Positions 52,500 to 61,378 of a stretch of DNA of 64,000 nucleotides are shown here, in pieces. The position numbers were made by a program, and so were the translations under genes. The stretch spans positions 62,001-126,000 of the forward strand of contig NZ_JARZHH010000015.1 of NCBI RefSeq assembly GCF_029946515.1, in the 5' to 3' direction. This DNA is from Polyangium sp. 6x1. Its GTDB lineage: Bacteria > Myxococcota_A > Polyangia > Polyangiales > Polyangiaceae. Position 1 is the stretch's first letter. Every line of letters begins with the position of its first letter. The notes beneath the pieces were generated by a model. It saw only the letters and a list, made by a program, of their open reading frames with translations, made no database searches and had not been told where the DNA came from.

Positions 52500-54536
52500 T
52501 CACTTCGGCGGCTTCTGCGCGCAGAACCCGTCGATGCACTCGTCGGTCGGGTTGCAGCAGTCGGCCTTCGTCGTGCACGCGTTGCCCGTCTCGGAGCAGG
52601 AGCCTGGCGGCGGGGGCTCGCCGCAGACGTACGCGCCGCTCGCCGGGTCCTTGATGCACTGGCCGCCGCAGCAATCGGCGCCCGTCACGCAGCCCTCGCC
52701 CTGCTCCTTGCAAGGCTCCTTCGCCATGTACGCGTTTTCGGAGAGGCCGCAGCCCTCCTGGCCGCGCATGTAGAAGGGCGGGTGCGAGGGATCGGCCGCC
52801 GTCGGCGGGTCGTCGATCGCCGTCATCCAGAGCTGCTGACGGTTCGTGCTGACGAGCGTGTTGCCGTAGTCGCGGCGCGAGATGAAGACGAGCCAGTAAT
52901 AACCGCCCGCGCGCTGAGGCGCGAAGACGGGGTTGAAGCTCTTGTTGTCGCTGGAGGCGATCGCGAGCTTCTTCACGTCGGTGCCGTCGGGCTTGGTGAG
53001 CCAGAGGTCGCCGTTGCCCGTCGAGCGCGAGCCCGACGTGGGACGGCCGTACGCGATGTACTGGCTGTCGGACGTGAAGCTCGGGTACGCCGGGCGGCCC
53101 GGCGCGCCAGCCTGCGGGACGATCGGATGAACGTTCGACACGGTGACGCCGTCGGCCGCGACGTCGCCCGTGGCGAGATACCCGCCCGACGCGTCGAAGA
53201 TCCAGCCGCCGCCGGTGAGGCCGCAGATGGCCGCGAGCTTCGTGCCGTCGGGCGACCACGCGGGCTCGCCGCAGCCGTTGCCCATGGCGTTGCTGTTGAG
53301 CACGGCGCCGCCCGCCGCGCTGACGATGCGCAGGATGGAGTTCGGCGGGCTCGAGGCCGCGTCGTTGCTGACGAGGATCTTGTCGCTCGTGTGGTTGAAG
53401 GCGCTGAAGGTGCCGCCGAGGCCGGAGCCGGGCGGGATCGCGCCGTATTGCGCAGGGGCCTGCGTGAGGTCGACCGTGATCTGCGGGAAGGGCGTGCCCG
53501 TGTCGAGCGTGGCCATCATGGTCTTGCCGTCACGGCTGACCGTGTGGCAGCCCCAGCAGCCGCCGGGGTTGAAGAACTCCTCGGGCGTGGCGGAGTCGGG
53601 CTTGATCTTGAGGATGCGGCCGTTCGAGTTGCCGCCGCAGTTGCCGGGCAGCTCCCAGTAATACACGGCGCCGCGGACGCGGCCCTGCGCGACGTGCCAG
53701 GTCTGGCTCGTGGGCGCATACGCGCCGCCGCCGGGCGCGAGGCGCGAGAGCTGCACCATGACCGGGTCGCTCTGCGCGCCCGTGCCGGAGGCGCCGATGT
53801 ACTCCCAGTCTTTCTGGTCCATCAGATACCGAGCCGGCGCGCCGGCCTGGAAGTACGCGACGTACTCCATGTGCTTCTCGGTGATCTTGAGGCGGTAGGT
53901 CTCGGTGCCGCCGACGCCGTTCCACTGCATCTCGGGCGCGAGGACGCCGAGCGGGAAGACGGTGTCGTGGTACGGATAGACGATCTGGACGCCCGGGTCG
54001 GGGCCGATGGGGTTGTCGAAGGCCGCCTGTTGCGCGGGATCGAGGCCCGCCCCGTTGACGGTCTTCTTGACGTTGACCGTGACGTTGGTGTTCGCCTCGG
54101 CGTTGTTGAGCTTCGCCGTGAGGACGCCGGTGCCGCCGACGTTGCCCGTGGGCGCGAAGGTCGCGCCCGTCATGTCGCCGATGTCCGGCCGCTCGTAGAC
54201 CCACGAGACGAGGTTCGTCACGTCCTGGCCGGCCTGGGTCTTCACGGTGAAGACCTGCGTCGGCTTGTTGAGGTCCACGACGCTCAGCGTGGGGTTCAGC
54301 GGCGTGATGATGAGCTGCTGGACGTTCGGGTCGGCGCCACTGCCGCCCTGTCCGCAGTTGAACAGGCAGCCGCCCTCGCCGCCCTGTCCACCCGAGCTGG
54401 TGTTGCTGCTGCTCCAATCGCCGGCGTCGCCGCCGTCACCGCCCGAGCTGTTCGAGCTGTTGGCGCTGCAGCCATAGGCGAACATCGCCACGCCGAGCGC
54501 GCTCACGATACCAAGAAATGCGAAGCGTCTGCGCAT
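52500..54536 (-). CDS. TolB-like propeller lipoprotein with CxxCH motif and Cys-rich C-terminal repeats
   Basis: 678 residues; GGAGAGGGG precedes ATG 54536. Lipobox AYGC, Gly/Ser/Cys linker, an Ig-like segment (about 65-150, PLNPTLSVVDLNKPTQVFTV), then a long region with TolB/PD40 blade signatures (GEPAWSPDGTKLAAIC, YPSFTSDSQYIAYGRP). In the middle, CWGCHTVSRDG (about residue 330) is a perfect c-type haem attachment site. The last 80 residues hold two short repeats (GEGCVTGADCCGGQC and NACTTKADCCNPTDEC) of the kind seen on many myxobacterial surface proteins. It may carry a single haem; whether haem is attached cannot be told. Confidence 0.85.
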   Translation of the reverse strand: MRRRFAFLGIVSALGVAMFAYGCSANSSNSSGGDGGDAGDWSSSNTSSGGQGGEGGCLFNCGQGGSGADPNVQQLIITPLNPTLSVVDLNKPTQVFTVKTQAGQDVTNLVSWVYERPDIGDMTGATFAPTGNVGGTGVLTAKLNNAEANTNVTVNVKKTVNGAGLDPAQQAAFDNPIGPDPGVQIVYPYHDTVFPLGVLAPEMQWNGVGGTETYRLKITEKHMEYVAYFQAGAPARYLMDQKDWEYIGASGTGAQSDPVMVQLSRLAPGGGAYAPTSQTWHVAQGRVRGAVYYWELPGNCGGNSNGRILKIKPDSATPEEFFNPGGCWGCHTVSRDGKTMMATLDTGTPFPQITVDLTQAPAQYGAIPPGSGLGGTFSAFNHTSDKILVSNDAASSPPNSILRIVSAAGGAVLNSNAMGNGCGEPAWSPDGTKLAAICGLTGGGWIFDASGGYLATGDVAADGVTVSNVHPIVPQAGAPGRPAYPSFTSDSQYIAYGRPTSGSRSTGNGDLWLTKPDGTDVKKLAIASSDNKSFNPVFAPQRAGGYYWLVFISRRDYGNTLVSTNRQQLWMTAIDDPPTAADPSHPPFYMRGQEGCGLSENAYMAKEPCKEQGEGCVTGADCCGGQCIKDPASGAYVCGEPPPPGSCSETGNACTTKADCCNPTDECIDGFCAQKPPK

Positions 54537-54711
54537 GCCCCTCTCCAACGTGTGGTGTCGCCGACCGTACCTGGCGGGCGAGAGGGCAGAAGGATACCAC
54601 TGAGCGGAGAGGCTCTACAGGGCGAAGTGGCAACTTTCCAACGGGATTGCCCGACGCGTCAGGCTTTTCGATCTGCGCGGGAACGTGGAGTGCCGGGCAG
54701 GAGGCGGAGGA

Positions 54712-55533
54712 TCAGCGGCGGGACGGCCTGCGGCGAAGCGCGAAGGCGGCGCCGAGGATCAGGGCGGCGAGGGGCGCGCCCGAGGCGGGGGCCGGGGCGT
54801 CGGCGACGCGGCAGCCGCAGCCGCCTTGCTTGGGGGGCTCGGAGGGAGGCGCCTCGGTGGGCGTCTCGCCGGTGGCCGCGGGCTCGGAGGGCGTCTCGGC
54901 GGCGGCAGCGGGCGCGCCCTCGCCGTCCTTTTTCTCGGCCGCGGCGTCGTCCTTCTTCTCCTCGGCGGGCTTCTTCTTCTTTTCGCCGGCGAAGACGATG
55001 GCGCGGCGGTCGACGATGGGGTTGTCGCCCTTGAGGATCAGCTTGATGGTCTGGCCCATCTGGGCGCCGTCGGTCTGGCGGGTGATCTTGAGATCGTATT
55101 CGCCGGCCTCGAAGCCCTTGTCACGACGGATCACGAAGTCGAACTTCGTGATGTTGAAGACCTTGCCGCTCGCGTCGGAGAAGCCGACGTCCATGCTCTC
55201 GTTGATGCTCGGCTGGCCCTTCAGCGGGAGCCTCGTGAGGATGGGGCGCTCGGGCGACTGGTCCGTGAGCGAGCGCTCGTAGAGCACGACGGGCGTGAAG
55301 CTGAAGATCATCGGGATGTACGAGATGTCCGGCTTCGCCCCGTAGTTGATCGTGAAGTTCAGCTTCCACTTGCCGTTGACCTCCTCGGGCTCCCGCGTGG
55401 CGAGGGTGACGGTGCCGGCGGCGCGCGCGTCGGTCGGCGCGAAGAGCACGAACGCGAGCGCGAGGGCGGCGAAGAGCGCGCGGAGGAGGGCCGCGCGACG
55501 CGGCGGTGGCTGCTGGATATGCGCTGATTTCAT
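54712..55533 (-). CDS. MYXO-CTERM surface protein of unknown function
   Basis: 273 residues. A long signal peptide (hydrophobic LLRALFAALALAFVLF, cut near DARA-AG) is followed by a beta-sandwich-like domain (about 40-175, KWKLNFTINYGAKPDISYIPM). A Lys/Glu/Ala/Pro-rich stalk (about 185-235) leads to the C-terminal GGCGC, a hydrophobic span and RRRPSRR, the MYXO-CTERM sorting signal. No enzyme motif. Expected on the cell surface after processing of the tail. Confidence 0.8.
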   Translation of the reverse strand: MKSAHIQQPPPRRAALLRALFAALALAFVLFAPTDARAAGTVTLATREPEEVNGKWKLNFTINYGAKPDISYIPMIFSFTPVVLYERSLTDQSPERPILTRLPLKGQPSINESMDVGFSDASGKVFNITKFDFVIRRDKGFEAGEYDLKITRQTDGAQMGQTIKLILKGDNPIVDRRAIVFAGEKKKKPAEEKKDDAAAEKKDGEGAPAAAAETPSEPAATGETPTEAPPSEPPKQGGCGCRVADAPAPASGAPLAALILGAAFALRRRPSRR

Positions 55534-55560
55534 GGCGGAAAACCTATCAGGTTCGAGAGG

Positions 55561-56190
55561 TCACGGGAACCAGAGGAGCTTGTCCTCGGCGCTCTTGTAA
55601 CAATCGGCCTGGGCCTGCTCCTCGTTGTCGCCGCAGCCGCCGCCGAGGCAGCTCGCGATGTCGTGGAGCGCGGCGGCGTTGTACCGCGTCGTGAACATGG
55701 CCTGCTGCGCGGGCTCGAGGCGCTTCATCGCGGCCTTGCACTCGGCGAACTCGACCTTCTCGCAGCGCGTGGCGCGGTTGCAGCGGGCGTCGATGACCTC
55801 GTCGACGCCGGGGCCACTCATCGGGAGGTCGACGAGGGCCTTGTCGTTGCACTCGGAGAGGAGGAGCGCGCGATCGGCGGCGGCGGGATCGCCGGCGGCC
55901 TTGGCCTCCTCGACGCGGTCGAAGTAGCACTTCGTCATGCCGCGGATGTACGCCGGGGAGGCCTTGGGGGAGGCGCCGCGGCACTCGGTCATGCGATCCC
56001 AGGCGCCGCCCGGGCCCTCGGACTTGGCGAGGGCATCGCACCACGCGGCCTGCGCGGTCGTGACGTCGGGGCGGTCGGGGAAGTTCGCGTTTCCGCCGCA
56101 CGCGACGATGGCCAAGCCGGTGACGAGCAGGGCCACGGCGCGGTGCGCCGCGCGCAAGCGATCCTTGGGAGGGGAAGGGACGTCGTGCAT
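55561..56190 (-). CDS. Small Cys-rich lipoprotein
   Basis: 209 residues with lipobox AIVAC. The mature part is helical with about ten cysteines in spaced pairs (AAWCDA, TECRGA, KCYFD, SECND, ARCNRATRC, CKAA, SCLGGGC, DCYKS), suggesting a disulphide-stabilised helical bundle. Family not recognised. It begins 69 bp past the end of the 80-residue gene and could be its own unit. Confidence 0.65.
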   Translation of the reverse strand: MHDVPSPPKDRLRAAHRAVALLVTGLAIVACGGNANFPDRPDVTTAQAAWCDALAKSEGPGGAWDRMTECRGASPKASPAYIRGMTKCYFDRVEEAKAAGDPAAADRALLLSECNDKALVDLPMSGPGVDEVIDARCNRATRCEKVEFAECKAAMKRLEPAQQAMFTTRYNAAALHDIASCLGGGCGDNEEQAQADCYKSAEDKLLWFP

Positions 56191-56258
56191 GACGCGACGG
56201 TACCACGCACGCGCCGGAAGGGACGAGTTCGTCTGCTCGGGCGACCGCGGTTCGGCCG

Positions 56259-56501
56259 TCAGCCGCCGCCGCGGATGCGCGCGAGGACGGCGCGCGCGGT
56301 CGTCGAGAGGCCCTCGGGATGCAGCGCTGCTTCCATCACACGCTGCTTGTGCGCGACCTCGAACGCCTCGGCGCGGCCGGCGTCGTCGAGGTCGTGAAAG
56401 GCCGGGTGGGTGCGGACCTCGCCGAGCGCGCCGCGCGCCCGGTAGGCGGAGGCGAGGGCCTCGATCAGCGCGTCGCGGTCGTCGCCCGGGTTGCCGCTCA
56501 T
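56259..56501 (-). CDS. Small protein coupled to the ECF sigma gene
   Basis: 80 residues starting MSGNPGDDRD; the upstream start at 56543 would lie inside the sigma gene. Its ATG overlaps the sigma stop as ATGA, so it is co-translated. Mostly helical and charged (ALIEALASAYRARGALGEVRTHPAF, AGRAEAFEVAHKQR). It has no membrane span, so it is not a classical membrane anti-sigma, but position and size fit a soluble regulator of the sigma factor. That is inference. Confidence 0.6.
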   Translation of the reverse strand: MSGNPGDDRDALIEALASAYRARGALGEVRTHPAFHDLDDAGRAEAFEVAHKQRVMEAALHPEGLSTTARAVLARIRGGG

Positions 56502-57064
56502 CGGAGCTCCACGGAGAGGTCGACGTGGTGTTTCTCCAGGCACTCGGCGAGCATTTTTCGCGCGCGGGTGAAGTTCTGGAGGAAGGTGTTGATGCGCATC
56601 CCGAGGCGCTCGGCGAGCGTCTCGTCAGGCTCCGTCCCGCCGCTCGCGAGCCGGGCCGCGAGGACCTCGGCAGGTTTGTCGGGGAGCTTTTCGTGGCAAT
56701 CGGCGATGAGCTTGCGGAGGAGCGGATCGGGGGCGCGGGGCTCGACGGGGTCGATGTGCGCCTCGTCGAGGTCGTCGGTCTCCACGGGCGCGAGCCGGGC
56801 GCGGCGGAGGTCGTCGATGCAGAGGTTTCGGCCGATGCGGATGGCGAGGCGGAGGAGGCTGTTCGGGCGGCCGTCGGGCGCGTGGCGAGGCGCGACCTGC
56901 CAGACGCGGAGGAGCGTCTCCTGGAGGACGGCCTCGGTGTCGACGCGGGTCGCGTAGGGGCGGAGGCTCGCGCGGACGCGGCCCTCGGCGCCGGCGAGGA
57001 AGCGCCCGAAGGCGTCGGCGTCGCCGGCGGCGATGGCAGGGAGGAGGGCGTCGAGGTCGAGCAT
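56498..57064 (-). CDS. ECF-type RNA polymerase sigma factor
   Basis: 188 residues. Region 2 is visible in TEAVLQETLLRVWQVA and RIGRNLCIDDLRRARL, region 4 helix-turn-helix in TLAERLGMRINTFLQNFTRARKMLAECL. The distance between regions is usual for ECF sigmas. The ATG overlaps the stop of the VIT-vWA gene (ATGA) and the stop overlaps the next ATG, so the three genes are tightly coupled. It probably directs transcription of an unlinked or own regulon in response to a signal passing through the VIT-vWA membrane protein. Confidence 0.88.
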   Translation of the reverse strand: MLDLDALLPAIAAGDADAFGRFLAGAEGRVRASLRPYATRVDTEAVLQETLLRVWQVAPRHAPDGRPNSLLRLAIRIGRNLCIDDLRRARLAPVETDDLDEAHIDPVEPRAPDPLLRKLIADCHEKLPDKPAEVLAARLASGGTEPDETLAERLGMRINTFLQNFTRARKMLAECLEKHHVDLSVELR

Positions 57065-59352
57065 CACGCGGGGGCGATCGTGGAGACGGGCGCGGGCAGG
57101 AGGCCCTGTCTGCCCGGCGCGGCGGGCGGCGCGGCGGGCTCGCGCAAGGCGTAGAGCAAGCCGGCGAGGAGCGCGAGCAAAACGAGCACGAGGAGGACGA
57201 GGGCCCGGCGCGAGGCGTGCTTCTTCGGCGCGGCGAGATCCGCATCCACGGAGAGGGACGGCACCGGCATGAGGGGGCTCTGCGGGGACGGCGGGGTCGC
57301 CCGGGGCGCGGCCGACGGCGCCGGAGGAAGTCCGCGGGGCGCGGCCGACGGCGCCGCGATCGCGCTCGGCTTCACGAGCGGGCCTGCGGTTGCAGTGCGC
57401 TCCGCCATGGGCGTCGTCTTGCCGAGCCGCGCTTTGAGGTCGATCTTGGGCTTGGACGCGGCTTGCTTGGGGCCCGCGACGGGCGCTTGCGCCGGGCGGA
57501 GGCCGAGGCCCTCCGCGGACATGCCGTGCGGCAGCTCGTGCGGCATGCGTTCGCGGAACCGCGCGTCGTCGGGGTCGACCGTCACGTCTTGCGAGACCGC
57601 GAGCCACGAGGTGAGGCGCGTGGCGATCTTGTAATCGAGACCGATCTGCTCGATGGCTGCGTCGATCGTGTGTCGAGCGCCGCCCCGGGCGAGCGCGAGC
57701 TCGAGGTCCTCGACCTTCTCGCGGCCGAAGAGCGCCGTCGCCGGGCCGTCCTCGTCTCCGTCGATCGCGGGGACGTCGAGGCGCTTTTCCCAGGTGCCGT
57801 CCCGCGTTTGTCCACGGACGAGGAGGCTGCCGCCCTCGGGGCGGAGCGCGAGCGCGACGAGGACGGGCGCGGCCGCGAAGAGGTCGGGGAGGCGCAGAGG
57901 CGCGTGCTCGACGAGCGCAGAGCCCGAGATGTCGAGGTTCACGAGCACCGGCGCGGTCGTCCGCGCGACGAGGCGCGCGGCGGCCCGCTCCGGGTCCTCG
58001 CCGAGGCCGAGGACGACTTCGAGGCCGCGGCCGGCGCGCGCGGCCGGCGCGGTGAGGGATCGGTTCACGGCCGAGCCCACGCCCACGGTGTGCAGGCGCG
58101 ACGAGGCCGGCAGGTTGTCGAAGATCGCCCGGAGCACCTCGGTCTCGAAGCCGATGTGACCGTCGGTTACGAGCACGACCTGGCGCTGCGCGTCGGGCCG
58201 GAGCGTGTGCAGCGCTTCGAGGATGCCCGCGCGCATCTCGGTGCTGCCGGAGGCGCGGAGCGCGCGCAGCCAGGCGAGCGCCTCGCGCTTGGCCGAGGTC
58301 GTGGCCCGGACGGGCTGGTTTTGCCAGCGGCGCGGCGCGCTCGAGAACTCGATGAGCTCGAGCTGATCATCGTCGCGCAGGGTGTCGATGAGGGCGGAGA
58401 CGACGCGCCGTGCTTGATCGAGCGGCTCGCCGTCCATCGATCCGCTCGTGTCGAGGAGGACCACGAGATCCCGCGGCATGGGGCGAAGCGCGGGCGATGC
58501 GGCGGGCGGGACGATGGTGAGAAGGCCGTGGGCCGTTTGCGCGAGATCGCCCGGCCGGCGCGAGGTGTCGAGCGAGAGCCCGACCTTCGGCGTGGCGACG
58601 GGGATGCGCACGACGAGGTCGCGATCGAGCCGCACGCCGGCGCGCGCGCGGAGGTTCACGACGAGGCCCTGCTTCGGATCGCCGCTGATGTCGAGGGCAT
58701 GCGAGGGCGACTCGGGGGTCTTTCCCTCGGCGAGTTTGTCGTGGACGAGAAGCGTGAGGCCGAGGCGCGCGGGCAGCGGGCCGTCGGCGACGTCTTGCGT
58801 GAGGCGCGCGGCGTCGGGGACGCGGCCTTCCTCGCCGAGGAAGCGGGGCGCGACGACGGTGGGGAAGCGCCACTCCCACGCGCCCTCGTCGAGCCAGGCG
58901 AGGCGCTGATCGATCACGATCTCAGCGACGATCTCGGCGCCCGGCGGGATGTTGCCGATCTCCTGCGTGAAGAGGCTCGACCGGTCCTGTTCGAGCAGCG
59001 CGGCGCTCTTGCCCTCGACGAGGGCTTGCTCGTAGCGCGCGCGGGCGTCGTCGCGGCCGCGGATCTCGCCGACGATGCGCTGATCGCCGATGCGGAAGGA
59101 GAAGGCGCTGACGGCGCCGTCGGCCGGGAGCGGGAGGCTGTAGGTGACCGCGAGGGGGATGTCGTGCGGGTTGGCGAAGCGCTGCTCGAGGAGGACGCGC
59201 GCGACGCCGCCTTTGGCGTCGGCCTGGAGGGTCGCGCCGCGGAGAGGCAGGACGCGGCCGTCGGTCGCGACGAGGCGGGCGCCGTTCGTGGGCGCGGCGG
59301 GGACGAGGTTCGGGGACGAGGGGGTCGTGCGGGGGAAGAGTGCCAGGGTCAT
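57064..59352 (-). CDS. VIT and vWA domain membrane protein
   Basis: 762 residues from ATG 59352 with GGAGG 6-7 nt upstream. N-terminal VIT domain (about 30-160: VLLEQRFANPHDIPLAVTYSLPLP, DQRIVGEIRGRDDARARYEQALVEGKSAALLEQDR), then a vWA domain with MIDAS D301-T-S-G-S, Thr in SGSTEMRAG and LVTDGH. The C-terminal third is Pro/Ala-rich and ends with one membrane span (ALVLLVLVLLALLAGLLYAL, about 720-740) and a short tail. This inter-alpha-trypsin-inhibitor-like architecture is typical of membrane or surface complexes. Coupled to an ECF sigma factor by a stop-start overlap. Confidence 0.92.
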   Translation of the reverse strand: MTLALFPRTTPSSPNLVPAAPTNGARLVATDGRVLPLRGATLQADAKGGVARVLLEQRFANPHDIPLAVTYSLPLPADGAVSAFSFRIGDQRIVGEIRGRDDARARYEQALVEGKSAALLEQDRSSLFTQEIGNIPPGAEIVAEIVIDQRLAWLDEGAWEWRFPTVVAPRFLGEEGRVPDAARLTQDVADGPLPARLGLTLLVHDKLAEGKTPESPSHALDISGDPKQGLVVNLRARAGVRLDRDLVVRIPVATPKVGLSLDTSRRPGDLAQTAHGLLTIVPPAASPALRPMPRDLVVLLDTSGSMDGEPLDQARRVVSALIDTLRDDDQLELIEFSSAPRRWQNQPVRATTSAKREALAWLRALRASGSTEMRAGILEALHTLRPDAQRQVVLVTDGHIGFETEVLRAIFDNLPASSRLHTVGVGSAVNRSLTAPAARAGRGLEVVLGLGEDPERAAARLVARTTAPVLVNLDISGSALVEHAPLRLPDLFAAAPVLVALALRPEGGSLLVRGQTRDGTWEKRLDVPAIDGDEDGPATALFGREKVEDLELALARGGARHTIDAAIEQIGLDYKIATRLTSWLAVSQDVTVDPDDARFRERMPHELPHGMSAEGLGLRPAQAPVAGPKQAASKPKIDLKARLGKTTPMAERTATAGPLVKPSAIAAPSAAPRGLPPAPSAAPRATPPSPQSPLMPVPSLSVDADLAAPKKHASRRALVLLVLVLLALLAGLLYALREPAAPPAAPGRQGLLPAPVSTIAPA

Positions 59353-59509
59353 CGGTGCCTCCGCCCGACCAACGAGAGGGGCCGCAGGCTGGTGACAAAA
59401 AATCGTACGGGCTCTCGAGCGAGGTGACCAGACGGGACAGAGGGGGCGCCGGGGCAGGTGGCGAGGCCGTCGGGAACGGATCCGTTGGCCGTCAAAGCAA
59501 TGGCGATTC

Positions 59510-59824
59510 GTGAAGGATGTCCGTGCGTTCTCCATAATGGGCGGCGCAATCTTTACGCTTGCCTTTCTCACCTATGTCTCCGAAGGTGATGAACGAGCGT
59601 CTGCCGCCATGACGAACACCCCGGAGACCATCTCCGCAGCGCGAACCGTGAGCGGCTGCGACGTGAACGAGCCTCCAGATCCGGGCCTGCTCATGTTCGG
59701 GCGTGGCATGAGCCGCGCGAAGCACGTGAAGGTCACCGATCTGCTCGATCCGCGGCGTTTGGGGGCCGAGCTGCGGGCGCCTGATCTGGCGAGGGGCCCG
59801 CCGTCCGAGCGCGCGGAGCCATAG
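59510..59824 (+). CDS. Possible small exported protein
   Basis: Up to 104 residues from GTG 59510; ATG 59537 is an alternative. A hydrophobic segment FSIMGGAIFTLAFLTYV is followed by an acidic and then Arg-rich body. The first 120 bp are less GC-rich than flanks, and the antisense frames look like shadows. No ribosome site and no family recognised; the call is weak. Confidence 0.3.
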   Translation: MKDVRAFSIMGGAIFTLAFLTYVSEGDERASAAMTNTPETISAARTVSGCDVNEPPDPGLLMFGRGMSRAKHVKVTDLLDPRRLGAELRAPDLARGPPSERAEP

Positions 59825-60066
59825 CCGGGGCAGCGCAGAGCCGCCGCCGCGTCCATTTCGTGTCGTCTTCACGGATCGGGCGCCGGCGGCGATCGGCGTT
59901 CCGCGCGCCTCGTCCTTTGGGATTCGCGTCGTCGCCACGAGCGCCGGGATCTCGGTCGGCACGGAGCGCCTGATTTCGTTCGGCGCGCCGGCGAGGGCTG
60001 GATCCACGGGCCTTCGTGCGTGCGCCGCGACGCCGCTCGTCCGCGATTTCGATCCTGGAGGGGACG
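59825..60066. other. Gene-free stretch before the 46-residue membrane protein gene
   Basis: 242 bp. GC-rich, with no convincing ORF, repeat or hairpin of note. It must hold the promoter for the downstream gene but no element could be assigned. Confidence 0.4.
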
Positions 60067-60207
60067 ATGAGGTTTTCGTACATTCTCACGCGCTCCGAGC
60101 TCGTGCTTTTCGTGAAGCTCGGGCTGTTCGTGTCTTGCGTCGTCGGATTGCGGTCGCTCCTCCAGGTCCTGGGCCCGGAGGGCGACGACGATACGCCGGA
60201 CGAATGA
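60067..60207 (+). CDS. 46-residue single-span membrane protein
   Basis: Strong ribosome site (GGAGGGG 3-4 nt before the ATG). The product MRFSYILTRSELVLFVKLGL... has one membrane span (about 11-33) and an acidic tail (GPEGDDDTPDE). Small membrane proteins of this type often modulate larger partners, but no partner is evident. Precedes the Rnk-like gene by 79 bp. Confidence 0.6.
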   Translation: MRFSYILTRSELVLFVKLGLFVSCVVGLRSLLQVLGPEGDDDTPDE

Positions 60208-60286
60208 TTCCCATCAGGCGTGGCGCGCGCGTCGTGCCGCGCCCGAGCGTCGCCATTTCATCTCGTGCCCCGGGAGGTCCACGCCC

Positions 60287-60706
60287 ATGTACCCCACTGC
60301 TCCGAACCTCGTGATCACGACCCAGAACGCAGAGCGCCTTCGCCTGGTCGTCGAGCTGCATCTCGAAGGCGCCACGCGCGCCGCCGCAGAGGCGCTCGAC
60401 ACGGAGATCGCGCGCGCCCGCCTCGTCGCGCCGGCCGCCGTGCCGGGCGACGTGGTGACGATGAACAGCCTGGTGCTTTATCTGGACGAGGTGACGCAGA
60501 AGCGCCGCGAGGTGGTGATCACGTATCCACGGGACGCGCGCGTCGAGGAAGGGCGCGTGTCCATTCTTTCGCCCATTGGAACGGCGCTGCTCGGGCTCTC
60601 CGTGGGCCAGGGCATCACGTGGCCGATGCCCGCGGCGGGTTCCAGGCGGCTGCGCGTGCTCGCCGTCCCCTATCAGCCCGAGGCCGCGGGGAATTTCCAG
60701 CTCTGA
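60287..60706 (+). CDS. rnk: Rnk-like regulator (GreA/GreB C-terminal domain)
   Basis: 139 residues, the usual Rnk length, with GGGAGG upstream. Rnk signature: LVAPAAVPGDVVTMNS, SILSPIGTALLGLSVGQGI and the C-terminal QPEAAGNFQL, close to the E. coli protein. Rnk lacks the GreA coiled coil, binds RNA polymerase and influences nucleoside-diphosphate kinase level. The basic/helical start AERLRLVVELHLEGATRAAAEALD is the short coiled-coil stub. Confident at family level. Confidence 0.9.
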   Translation: MYPTAPNLVITTQNAERLRLVVELHLEGATRAAAEALDTEIARARLVAPAAVPGDVVTMNSLVLYLDEVTQKRREVVITYPRDARVEEGRVSILSPIGTALLGLSVGQGITWPMPAAGSRRLRVLAVPYQPEAAGNFQL

Positions 60707-60783
60707 CGCGCGGGTCTTTGGGCTCGTCCGGCGGCTTTCGTGGCAGAAGCCTTGCTTGCGAGCGACGTGGAACGGAGGGTGTC

Positions 60784-61347
60784 ATGGCAAGCGAGCTCGG
60801 GGGGATGCGGGTGGCGATTCTCGTGGAGAATGGCTTCGAGCAGAGTGAGCTGATGGAGCCGAGGCGAGCGCTCGATTCGGCAGGCGCGCAGACGGCGATC
60901 GTGTCGCCGGTGAGCGGGCAGGTGCGGGGCTGGAAATCCGGCCAATGGGGAGATTCGATCAACGTGGACGTGCCGCTCGCGCACGCGCGGCCCGAGAATT
61001 TCGACGCGCTCCTCCTGCCGGGCGGCGTGATCAATCCGGACAAGCTGCGGATGAACCGAGCGGCCGTCCAGTTCGTGCGCGCGTTCTTCGACGCCGGAAA
61101 GCCGCTCGCGGCCATTTGCCACGGGCCCTGGATGCTGGTGGAGGCCGACGTGGTGCGGGGTCGTCAGGTGACGTCGTGGCCGTCCGTGCGAACGGACCTC
61201 GTGAATGCGGGCGCGACGTGGGTCGATCGGGAAGTGGTGAACGACAATCAGATCGTGACGAGCCGGAAGCCGGACGACATTCCCGCCTTCAACAACGCGA
61301 TGATCGCGCTCTTCGCGAAGACCCGGATCGGGGTGAGGGCGGCGTAG
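60784..61347 (+). CDS. DJ-1/PfpI-family protein (YhbO-like)
   Basis: 187 residues from ATG 60784 behind GGAGGGTG. Motifs: ILVENGFEQSEL with the conserved Glu, LLLPGGVINPD, and the nucleophile elbow AAICHGPW with C112-H113. Members act as deglycases, chaperones or proteases in stress protection; YhbO is the closest recognised type. Single gene, convergent with the 5'-truncated Asp-box protein gene. Confidence 0.92.
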   Translation: MASELGGMRVAILVENGFEQSELMEPRRALDSAGAQTAIVSPVSGQVRGWKSGQWGDSINVDVPLAHARPENFDALLLPGGVINPDKLRMNRAAVQFVRAFFDAGKPLAAICHGPWMLVEADVVRGRQVTSWPSVRTDLVNAGATWVDREVVNDNQIVTSRKPDDIPAFNNAMIALFAKTRIGVRAA

Positions 61348-61378
61348 CGTCCGAGCGACCGTACGTCGGGGCAAGCCC

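Noticed and set aside
59492-60089. Minus-strand ORFs of 94-171 codons before the small membrane protein gene
   Set aside because: Arg/Ala-rich with no start signal; overlapping each other in different frames, typical of noncoding GC-rich DNA.
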